NCBI GenBank assembly: GCA_032251435.1
Contig: JAVVEH010000022.1
Location: 11,939 to 75,938 of the forward strand
From: JAVVEH01 sp032251435
GTDB taxonomy: Bacteria; Verrucomicrobiota; Lentisphaeria; Oligosphaerales; MVZH01
Direction: 5' to 3'
Length of the DNA: 64,000 nucleotides
In this document: piece after piece, positions 45,968 through 53,054 of the stretch
Position numbering within the stretch: the first letter of the stretch is position 1
How the letters are laid out: each line of letters begins with the position of its first letter
Notes under the pieces: generated by a model
What the model was told of the DNA's origin: nothing
Databases searched by the model: none
The model's input: only the letters and a program-made list of their open reading frames with translations
Program-made: the position numbers and the translations under genes

Positions 45968-47176
45968 TTACCGCCTCTTCAAGTAATCCTTATCCGCTTC
46001 GGAGAGGTGCGCGCGGGTAAACTCAAGCATAGTCCCGTCCGCCGTCTCCAACAGAACCTTGTCCCCCATGTCGGCCAGAACTCTGGCCTCGACGGTCCGT
46101 CCACCCAAACTCGTCCAGATCCGCATTTTGCCGGCGGGTGCGGCCGCTTTGCTGTTCAGCAACTCGACCATCGCCATACCCATCGCCTCGCCAACATTCA
46201 TGTAGGTCTCCGCGTTTCCGTCGTAGTGACCGCTGGAACTACCTCCCATGGAGAGGGGGTGCGTGTAAACGAAGGCCGCTTTGCCGGGTTGCCGCGCCGC
46301 CACCGATTTCATGGCCTCAAGAATCTGACCGTCCCCTCCACCAGCCCCCTCTCTGGTCTGTCCTAAAGAGGCGAAGACAAATTTAGCATCCGGCGCGGCG
46401 AATTCCTTGCGCAGGGCATCCGTCAACTGTAGCAGGTGCTTCTCGTAATAGGCAACCATCCCCGCGTCGCGCATATCCTTGTCCCCCTGCCACCAGAAAA
46501 ACCCGGCCACCTCATACGTCTTGGCGCCGGGATAGTATGTGTCCAGATTGGCCAGCACCTGTTTGGCACTTTCGACATCACTGTCATACTGTTTGCCTGC
46601 GTACCAGCCATCAGGCTTGTCGCCGGTTCCCATGGGATTCTCCAGCGTCCCGCGATAGCCGGGATAGATCTTGCCGTTGAACTCGAACGGTTCACTTCCC
46701 GGCGGCAGCAGATCGAAACCCAGGCTGCGGTTGCCGATGCAGCTTTTCAGCAACATGACCGGTTCATCAACCGCATACCCCAGATAGTGCCCGATCCCGA
46801 TCTCCGGCCCGATGGTGTTGGTCGTCGGCGTAAGCCAGTCATTCACATAGTCCTTCAGATCCATGACACGCACATTGCGCACATCCTGGCGCACCGTCCA
46901 GTCGCCGGCATCGTCAACCAGGTACGGATATTTACCCTGTTTCTTCGCCGCATTTTCCAGGGTGCCTTCCTTCTCGCCCTTCACATGTCCCATCCCCACC
47001 ATGTTCGACTGGCCCATCAGGATAAACACCTTGACCGGCTTGCTTATGTCCGCCGGCTTGCCGTCCGGATCCGGCAGCGGATCAGGGAACGAAAGATCTG
47101 TCGCATGCGTCATCTGCCCGGCCAATAACAGGGCCGCTATCATCGTCCTGACTTTTGTGTGGAATGGGTTGTTCAT
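45968..47176 (-). CDS. SASA acetylesterase with C-terminal SHD1 domain
   Basis: The 402-aa protein has a signal peptide (KVRTMIAALLLAGQMTHA). Nucleophile Ser57 lies in FILMGQSNMVGMGH; IGPEIGIGHYLGY, VMLLKSCIGNRSLGFD, EVAGFFWWQGDKDM and SSGHYDGNAETYM supply the other conserved blocks (His in GHYDGN). The last 50 residues (WTSLGGRTVEARVLADMGDK, then LEFTRAHLSEADKDYL) form an SLA1 homology domain 1, a small beta-barrel common in PVC secreted proteins and thought to bind other molecules. The ATG at 47176 has AAGGGA upstream and begins the signal peptide; the upstream TTG and ATG do not. It is separated by about 240 nt of repeat-bearing spacer from each neighbour, so it may be transcribed on its own. 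Confidence 0.9.
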   Translation of the reverse strand: MNNPFHTKVRTMIAALLLAGQMTHATDLSFPDPLPDPDGKPADISKPVKVFILMGQSNMVGMGHVKGEKEGTLENAAKKQGKYPYLVDDAGDWTVRQDVRNVRVMDLKDYVNDWLTPTTNTIGPEIGIGHYLGYAVDEPVMLLKSCIGNRSLGFDLLPPGSEPFEFNGKIYPGYRGTLENPMGTGDKPDGWYAGKQYDSDVESAKQVLANLDTYYPGAKTYEVAGFFWWQGDKDMRDAGMVAYYEKHLLQLTDALRKEFAAPDAKFVFASLGQTREGAGGGDGQILEAMKSVAARQPGKAAFVYTHPLSMGGSSSGHYDGNAETYMNVGEAMGMAMVELLNSKAAAPAGKMRIWTSLGGRTVEARVLADMGDKVLLETADGTMLEFTRAHLSEADKDYLKRR

Positions 47177-47283
47177 CTCGCCTGTCCCTTGTTGTAACAT
47201 TTTGTAGATCAAACGGATCCGTCTGATCCGCCTGATCGCTTCTCGCCACCTCGTCCCAGCATCGCCAACGACGAAGCCGACCG

Positions 47284-47390
47284 CCGACTAGCGACTAGCG
47301 CCCCGGTCAACCATCAACCATCCAACTATCCTGCCCGCAAGCCGCCTTCAATTCTACGTTGAACGTTGGGCGTTGAATGTTGGACGTTCG
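47284..47390. repeat. 7-bp tandem repeats in the spacer after the giant gene
   Basis: CCGACTA and GCGACTA units lie at 47284-47297, and five phased heptads of the ACGTTGA/ACGTTGG type at 47356-47390. No gene is present in the 241-nt spacer. Confidence 0.85.
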
Positions 47391-47417
47391 CCTTGATTTT
47401 TCTTTCTTCGAAAACCT

Positions 47418-50400
47418 CTATTCCTCGTCCCCCTGGTCGTCCAACTCGTCCTCTCCGAAAACGCCATCCGCGGCCTTTTTCGCTTGAGCGGCCAATTCCT
47501 CATCCGTCAGATCGGCGGCGACCGGCCGGCCATCAAGATAAAAATCAAATCCATCATTGTAGACGCGAAGCTTCCGCATGCCCCAACGCCAGTTGTTGCG
47601 GGTGCAGATGGCGAGCGTGTTCCCGCCATTCTTCAGGGCCTCGACCGCGCTGTCGTTGAGCACCGCCTCGGTTCTGCCGACATCTCCTGCCAGATGGTTC
47701 ATGCGGGCGATCAGAACGCCGTTGAGGTAGATCTTCACATTCTGCTGGCGGAACGAATAGGTTGAGACGCGCAGTTGATCGTAGGCAGTGCGATCCTCGA
47801 CGTTGAAGGTCGTACGAAAGATTGCACTGTGGTTGAGGTGCCAGGACACGGGTATTTCGGTCTCGGCCCACTTGCTGTCGTCGAACTCCGGCATCATCCA
47901 GTCATCAGGCGCATTGTCGAGCGTCTCGAACGTCTTCATCCGCCAGGTGAGCACATTCTCGGGATCCGCTTCCGTTATCGGATAGGCAAACCAGGATCTG
48001 ACTTTCCCCGGTCTGGGCGTAAACGTGATCCAGCGCCGCTTCTCGTCTTCCGCCTTCTGATCGGCGGCCGCGGCGGCAGCCTCCCTGGCTTTAGCGGCTT
48101 TCTCCACGTCTGCCGATGTCTCAAACTTATCGGCATCGTCCTGTTCCGAGGAACCGCCCACCAGCGCGGTTTCGTAGAGTGCTTGATCGTTCGGCCGGGG
48201 TTTTGCGTTGGCAAGCAGCGTCTGGATCTCTGCCAGACGCGGGTCGGCGGCGGCGATCACCGGCTCGAGCGCGTCGAGTATGCGACGCGTCTTGTAGAGT
48301 TCCCCGTCCGCAATCAGCGTTTTCATGCTGGCCAGGTCCGACGCAATGCTCTCATGCATGCGCTTTGCCTCCCGGGCAAGCTTGGCAACGGTAGGCGCAT
48401 CCTTCTTTTCGAGTGTCACGTCGTCAAGCAGGTCCCGTGCGAGGGATTCTGACAGATCATAATCCCGCGCGTCATAGGCAAACAGTGCCGGCATAAGTTT
48501 GAGCGGCGGGTTGGGAGAGAAGGGCGACTTCGGGGCGCCCAGCATGCGCATACGGTGCCGGGGCACGACAAGCGCCAGTCCGGGACTGCCTCCCCACCGG
48601 TCCTGGCAGAGCAGACTGCCGTCAAAACTGCGGCCGGCCTCGCGATACCAGCGGTGGTTCTTCATGAAATAGATGAACGACTCCTTATTGTGCGCCGCCG
48701 CGCCCAGGGGGGTCCAGAAATCGTTCCACCAGTTGCCGCCATGCCCAAACCGAGTTGAATACCAGGAATAGGTGCTGATCAGCGAACAGGTGTAAGCCGC
48801 ATGCTCGTCGCCCATCAGTTGATAAAGCACAGCCGCCTTGGCGATCTTGCCGTTACGGGTAGATAGTTTGCCCGCAAACATAGCGTCCGGATCCAGCCGA
48901 CTCGGTGCGTCTCTAAACGCATCACCGTAAATGATCTGACCATATCGCGCCCCCTTGCGCTCCAGATAGGCAACCCCCCTTGCGTAGGCATCAGCCGGCA
49001 CATCGACCCCGCACTCTTTCGCCAGTGTCAACCCGAGCATGCAGCTCAGACCGGCATGCACCATGGCCGGATACCCCCGTGGAAAATCGCCTCTTCCGTA
49101 CCAGCCACCGTTTCGGTTGTTGTCTTCGTTGATCTGCAGGCTGACGATCTGATCGACGAGACCCTGGATCGCGGGCAACACCCGTTTATCCCCGGTGCTC
49201 AGGAAATACTCGCTCAGGACAATGGTTTCAGAGCCAAGGATCCAGGTAATATTACTCGTTTTCGTTGCAGCAAGTTTGCTATTCACGTATTTCCGCACCA
49301 ACCACTGGTGTTCAGGGGAACCCGCACCCAGCAGGAACATCTGATCTGAAGCCAGGTAGCCTCCCGGCCCACCGCGAGCTGCCAGCCAATCCTCAAGATT
49401 GGACACGATCTTATCCGTCTTGGGGCAATTCCAGGGCGAGGTACTGCTGTATCGTCCCAACACCTCCAGTTGGAGTTCGACATCAAGCAGTTCCTTGCCG
49501 CGGCGCACGCCGAGAACCAGCTTCCCGTCGGTGGCTTCGCATTCGGTGATGGCCGCCAGCAGGATCATTTCAGAGCGCTCGCCAAACAATTTTCCGTTGA
49601 CGCTGTAGATGAAGTCGCCGGGCAAGAGCCTGCCGTAGGCCGGGGAACCCTTGCTGACACTGCGGACACCTATATTGGGGCCAAAAGGTCCCCCCAAAAT
49701 GCCGAGCGGGCCGAAATGTCCGCTGAAATCCTTATAGCCGCCCTTCGCCAGCTTGCCACTGATCAGCGTCACGTCACCGCCTTCCCACTCGTTGGCCAGC
49801 TTCGTATACTGATCCGGCTCGTCTTCCGTCTTGTACCGGACCAACCAGCGGTGCTGTTCCGGCTTGGTGCGGAACGGTATGGCGGGAAGCCCGGCGGCGT
49901 TCACAAGCCCTTGGTCCGGGCGCTCGTTATAGTTGTATTTGATCGAGAAAATACGGTCGACATCAGGGCAGGAGACGCGAATGGTCTCGCCATCAATTTC
50001 GGCCGTGGCGGGCTTATAATCGCCGTCGACATCGGCGGCCTCGAAATAGTCCAGGGCCCCCTCGGCCGCTTTCAGGCCTTTGGCAGTGCCGGGCTTGAAA
50101 TGGATGACAACTTGAGCGCCATCGGTCTCGAAGCGATCATAGTCGGGCCCCGTTGCCGGAGTTGCCGTGTCCTCATACAGCCGACTGCGCACCCATTTCA
50201 GACTGCGTTCGGCCATCAGCGCCTCATCGGCGGGCTGACCGCTGAACGGGATGCTTTTCATGCCCGGCAGCACAATTCCCGTCGCCTCCTCCTTTTCCGT
50301 GACCAGGCGCTGCAACTCGCGCATTTCCGCATTGTGCACGGCATACGGCCAGAGATCCGAAGCGGGCGGGCTGACGAACGCGACCGGCAGGGCGTTGTCA

Positions 50401-51497
50401 CCGCCAAAGATCCGGCGCCACTCCTTTGTCACCTGGGGGATCACATAAGGCTCCATGGAAAATCCATACTTGCGGGTTTCATAGGTCAGCCGATAGGCGT
50501 TGTTGAGACATTTCAGATCGGTCAGCTTCCCCTCGCGTCTGAACTTCTCGTAGAACACATAGGGATAGTCGTTGCCAAGCTGCAGCAGGACGCCTTTGAG
50601 ACCGAGGCCGCGCACCGGGTGCATGACCGCGTTGTAACCGGCCGAATAGAAGAACGGGTGATCGACCGGCACGCCGAATTTCTCGTTGACCCAATGCCGG
50701 ATATGCCCGACGCGTTTCTCGAATTTTCCGCCCTTTTCGTAGGTCTCTTGCGCCTCCTCAAGCTGGTTGACGTACTTCACCAAAGGCTCGACGTGAAGCA
50801 GGGTCTCCTTGCTGATCCAGGAGATCGGGAAATGGTAGCCCATATTGAGGTCGACAATGCCGACGGGCACCTCGGAGCCCGCCGCCAAATCGCGCCCCAG
50901 GTAGTAGGCCGCCGCGCTCATCGCCAGCGCCGCATCGGTGTCGACCACCAGCCAGCCAGCCGTCGCCTTCTCATCGATATCCGCCTGTGGGTAGGGTGTC
51001 GGGATCGTGCGAATCGAGATCGCGCGGAAGTTTGGGTTCTGCTTCAGGGCCTTCGCCGCCTTCCGCCCCTCGTCATCACGCCCGAGGGCAATGTCAATCG
51101 AAGTCTGCCGGGCAAACAGAATCACGTCGCCGACGAGGACATCGTCGAGTGACACGTTACCCGTGACGCGTGATGACGTAACCGTTAGCTTCTGGCCTTT
51201 GGTGTTGGCCGGCAGGGGGTCGAGAGTTACGGCCCACTGACCGGCTTCGTCCGCCTTGCCGGTCTTTTTCTGAACCGCCTGCCCTGAGCCTGCCTGCGGT
51301 GAGCTAGTCGAACCCGTCGAAGGGCCAAAGGTGACGGTCACCTCCGCCCCCGCCGGGGCGAAGCCGCGGACCACCGTCGCCTTGTCCCGCTGCAGCACCA
51401 TGTTGTCGGAATAATAGCGCCCGAATCCAAGCTCCCGCGTTTGCGCCGCACCCGCCATCACAATCGCCAACACAACGATTTTTATTGCTTGTTTCAT
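47418..51497 (-). CDS. Giant secreted pseudo-acetylesterase/PDZ/alpha-toroid protein, second copy
   Basis: The protein has 1359 aa with a signal peptide (AIKIVVLAIVMAGAAQT). It is collinear with the protein at 22876: YYSDNMVLQRDKATVVRGFA, then GDVILFARQTSI where esterases have GEVWVCSGQSNM (nucleophile Ser is Thr132). A PDZ-like domain follows (GPFGPNIGVRSVSKGSPAYG, GDFIYSVNGKLF), then an alpha-toroid (GYPAMVHAGLSCMLGLTLAK, GHGGNWWNDFWTPLGAA) and a C-terminal sandwich (NVKIYLNGVLIARMNHLAG). It carries its own additions: residues 58-74 (PSTGSTSSPQAGSGQA) are a dispersed repeat, and an Ala-rich helix (AAAAAADQKAEDEK) precedes the last domain. I chose the ATG at 51497 because GGAAACGAG and the signal peptide fit; the GTG at 51563 is upstream of both. 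No catalytic role can be assigned. Confidence 0.75.
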   Translation of the reverse strand: MKQAIKIVVLAIVMAGAAQTRELGFGRYYSDNMVLQRDKATVVRGFAPAGAEVTVTFGPSTGSTSSPQAGSGQAVQKKTGKADEAGQWAVTLDPLPANTKGQKLTVTSSRVTGNVSLDDVLVGDVILFARQTSIDIALGRDDEGRKAAKALKQNPNFRAISIRTIPTPYPQADIDEKATAGWLVVDTDAALAMSAAAYYLGRDLAAGSEVPVGIVDLNMGYHFPISWISKETLLHVEPLVKYVNQLEEAQETYEKGGKFEKRVGHIRHWVNEKFGVPVDHPFFYSAGYNAVMHPVRGLGLKGVLLQLGNDYPYVFYEKFRREGKLTDLKCLNNAYRLTYETRKYGFSMEPYVIPQVTKEWRRIFGGDNALPVAFVSPPASDLWPYAVHNAEMRELQRLVTEKEEATGIVLPGMKSIPFSGQPADEALMAERSLKWVRSRLYEDTATPATGPDYDRFETDGAQVVIHFKPGTAKGLKAAEGALDYFEAADVDGDYKPATAEIDGETIRVSCPDVDRIFSIKYNYNERPDQGLVNAAGLPAIPFRTKPEQHRWLVRYKTEDEPDQYTKLANEWEGGDVTLISGKLAKGGYKDFSGHFGPLGILGGPFGPNIGVRSVSKGSPAYGRLLPGDFIYSVNGKLFGERSEMILLAAITECEATDGKLVLGVRRGKELLDVELQLEVLGRYSSTSPWNCPKTDKIVSNLEDWLAARGGPGGYLASDQMFLLGAGSPEHQWLVRKYVNSKLAATKTSNITWILGSETIVLSEYFLSTGDKRVLPAIQGLVDQIVSLQINEDNNRNGGWYGRGDFPRGYPAMVHAGLSCMLGLTLAKECGVDVPADAYARGVAYLERKGARYGQIIYGDAFRDAPSRLDPDAMFAGKLSTRNGKIAKAAVLYQLMGDEHAAYTCSLISTYSWYSTRFGHGGNWWNDFWTPLGAAAHNKESFIYFMKNHRWYREAGRSFDGSLLCQDRWGGSPGLALVVPRHRMRMLGAPKSPFSPNPPLKLMPALFAYDARDYDLSESLARDLLDDVTLEKKDAPTVAKLAREAKRMHESIASDLASMKTLIADGELYKTRRILDALEPVIAAADPRLAEIQTLLANAKPRPNDQALYETALVGGSSEQDDADKFETSADVEKAAKAREAAAAAADQKAEDEKRRWITFTPRPGKVRSWFAYPITEADPENVLTWRMKTFETLDNAPDDWMMPEFDDSKWAETEIPVSWHLNHSAIFRTTFNVEDRTAYDQLRVSTYSFRQQNVKIYLNGVLIARMNHLAGDVGRTEAVLNDSAVEALKNGGNTLAICTRNNWRWGMRKLRVYNDGFDFYLDGRPVAADLTDEELAAQAKKAADGVFGEDELDDQGDEE

Positions 51498-51631
51498 CTC
51501 GTTTCCATTGCCTTTATTTTTCCCACGGAGGCGGGATTTGCGAAGTCCGCAGATTCGCGGCACCAGCTGATTACCTTTATTTACCCCGTAAAGCGTATAA
51601 TATCATGGGTCAAACGGCCTTCCGAAACTAG

Positions 51632-51730
51632 CATTATGCGCAAAAAAACTGGCCGATTGCGAAAAGGCAAAAGTTAACCGCAGATATACGCGGATGAACG
51701 CGGATGAAGAAAAGCATTTGAACCGCGAAT
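51632..51730. repeat. ~100-bp dispersed repeat, copy 1
   Basis: It runs from TGCGCAAAAAAACTGGCCGA through GGCAA and CCGCAGAT, two 10-bp CGCGGATGAA units, to TGAACCGCGAA. It aligns nearly base for base with 55853-55950. It lies 181 nt beyond the first nucleotidyltransferase gene. Confidence 0.85.
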
Positions 51731-51845
51731 GGACGCACCACCGAAGGTAGAGGCTGGAGCTTGCCGACAGCAGTGAAGTCCGCGAAAGCGGAAGAACGGC
51801 AAATGAACGCGAATAGGACAGGTCGACACTGCCGCAAGCATCGCA

Positions 51846-51903
51846 TCCCCAGGTCGGTGTACCGACTTTAGTCGGCTCTTCGGCGGGCTGGATGACCGCC
51901 CGC
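51846..51903. repeat. Dispersed compound palindrome, copy B (first arm and centre only)
   Basis: The arm GGTGTACCGACTTTAGTCGG lies at 51856-51875, followed by the central GCGGGC/GCCCGC hairpin (51883-51903). The second arm is missing; the element stops where the MntA-like gene ends. Confidence 0.8.
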
Positions 51904-51910
51904 TGAAGCT

Positions 51911-52276
51911 TTAAGATGCTTTCGCATGCAGCATGTCGTCTTCGTATTGCCGGGCGGTATACGAAGAGAATTCGGCCAGCCGCTCGGGATTGCGGACAAA
52001 CAGACACCGTCCGCATAGGGCCTCGAAGGCCAGGATCGTGTTGGCGGAATTGAGATCGACCAAATCAAGCTCGGAAATAGTGGACAGGCGCGCCGTCAAA
52101 TCGACGTAGAAATCGAAAAACTCCACAGGCGACAAGGGGGTCGCGAACAGCACCCCCACATCGACATCACTGCCGGGGTTGACAGTCCCGTCCCGGGAGG
52201 AGCCGAAAAGCGTGGCGAAAACGACCCGCGGATCCGCCGACAAGGCATCGGTCAGTTGCTGAAAATCAAGCGTCAT
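51911..52276 (-). CDS. MntA-like nucleotidyltransferase (antitoxin of a HEPN/MNT pair)
   Basis: The 121-aa protein has the minimal nucleotidyltransferase motif ATLFGSSRDG...GSDVDVGVLF: the GSxR loop followed by two metal-binding Asp residues, and later a third acidic strand (ELDLVDLN). This is the MNT family, which in HepT/MntA (type VII) systems adenylylates the HEPN toxin to silence it. ATG overlaps the stop of the HEPN gene by 4 nt (ATGA), the standard arrangement. The family role in transferring AMP is known; activity here is inferred. The 3' end abuts a compound palindrome copy. Confidence 0.85.
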   Translation of the reverse strand: MTLDFQQLTDALSADPRVVFATLFGSSRDGTVNPGSDVDVGVLFATPLSPVEFFDFYVDLTARLSTISELDLVDLNSANTILAFEALCGRCLFVRNPERLAEFSSYTARQYEDDMLHAKAS

Positions 52277-52680
52277 TCGGCACCCGTCACTTCGCGCCTG
52301 AAATCAATCAGATCCGAAAGATGTTTGTCAAGGATGTTCACCAGAACAGCACTGTCCACACGTTCATAGCGATGAACGACGAAATTGTGGAACTGAATCA
52401 TTGGCCGGTAGGTTTCGGCGGATTGTAAAATTCCCATGGTCTCCAGGGCTTCCAGCGCATCAAATGCCGTCGGTGCGGGCTGTCGTCCCTCCAAAGACAA
52501 AATTCTCTGCGCTACATCGATGACCACTTCAACACAAATCTGGAGCGTGCGCTCAACGCCGTGCTTTAGAAAATGATCCGCATCCAGTTCCTTGCTTGAG
52601 ATTTTCCCAAGCTTGTGGAGTTGAGCGATCTCATTGTCCAGAACCGTGAACTTTTTAAGAATGACACCATTGTATTTCAT
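52273..52680 (-). CDS. HepT-like HEPN protein (toxin partner) with altered active-site motif
   Basis: The 135-aa all-helical protein matches DUF86/HepT proteins: an N-terminal KKFTVLDNEIAQLHKL helix, then ELDADHFLKHGVERTLQICV and the C-terminal motif. Active HepT RNases carry R-x4-H-x-Y (FRN..VHxY). Here it is QFHNFVVHRYERVD: the second His and Tyr are present but the first Arg is His. This may reduce or abolish RNase activity, or be a tolerated variant. ATG at 52680 opens the two-gene unit. A 374-nt spacer with repeats separates it from the PEP-CTERM gene upstream. Confidence 0.8.
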   Translation of the reverse strand: MKYNGVILKKFTVLDNEIAQLHKLGKISSKELDADHFLKHGVERTLQICVEVVIDVAQRILSLEGRQPAPTAFDALEALETMGILQSAETYRPMIQFHNFVVHRYERVDSAVLVNILDKHLSDLIDFRREVTGAE

Positions 52681-52757
52681 CTGGTTAGTCTAGCACAGAA
52701 ATGTGCGATCAGCAAATAGGGGTTTTGCCCGGCTCCTGGCGGGGCTCCGGCGATGTG

Positions 52758-52781
52758 GCCGTCTGCGTCCCCGCAGACGGC
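52758..52781. other. Perfect 10-bp hairpin
   Basis: GCCGTCTGCG and CGCAGACGGC flank a TCCC loop. It is very stable, but without a T-run on either side it is not a canonical terminator. It lies about 270 nt beyond the PEP-CTERM gene. Confidence 0.7.
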
Positions 52782-52986
52782 GCCCGGCCACCCCGGACGA
52801 AACAAAAAAACATGCGGCGGGACGACGCCGCGCCGCGCCAACGGATCAGTCTTCGTTCTGCGTAACTACGCCCGGACATGCTGTCGCGGCCACATCAAAA
52901 ACTGTCGGATCTCAAAGCAGATCCGCATTTTCCGGATGAATCCGGTACACCAACGCGCGAGGACATCCCCATCGGAAAAGCATGCA

Positions 52987-53020
52987 TTCCCAGGTCGGTG
53001 TACCGACTTTAGTCGGCTCT
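52987..53020. repeat. Dispersed compound palindrome, copy C (single arm)
   Basis: The arm GGTGTACCGACTTTAGTCGG lies at 52997-53016. The 34 bp here match copy B almost exactly, but neither the central hairpin nor the second arm follows. It starts 35 nt beyond the end of the PEP-CTERM gene. Confidence 0.8.
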
Positions 53021-53054
53021 ATCTCCGGCGGCGGCGGACCTGTCCGGCATAGCT

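Larger units (their letters stand above)
51498..51910. other. Non-coding spacer between the giant gene and the first toxin-antitoxin-like module
   Basis: No gene seen. It holds copy 1 of a ~100-bp dispersed repeat (51632-51730) and copy B of the compound palindrome (51846-51903), which ends 8 nt before the MntA-like stop. A promoter for the giant gene is expected here, but no convincing box pair was found. Confidence 0.6.
52681..53054. other. Non-coding GC-rich spacer between the PEP-CTERM gene and the HepT-like gene
   Basis: No gene is supported. It contains a perfect hairpin (52758-52781), a GC-rich low-complexity tract around 52730-52850, and half a compound palindrome (52987-53020). The T-rich side needed for a minus-strand terminator is on the wrong side of the hairpin. 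Confidence 0.6.

Noticed and set aside
49470..51152. 560-codon plus-strand open frame opposite the giant pseudo-esterase gene
   Set aside because: It is an antisense shadow of a conserved protein with signal peptide and domains; the product is low in motif content and has no ribosome-binding site of note.
51590..51605. Plus-strand TATAAT as a promoter
   Set aside because: No acceptable -35 box at 16-18 bp and no plus-strand gene follows.
52703..53052. Plus-strand frames in the spacer before the HepT-like gene
   Set aside because: Arg/Pro-rich low-complexity translation of GC-rich sequence, with no start signal or domain.
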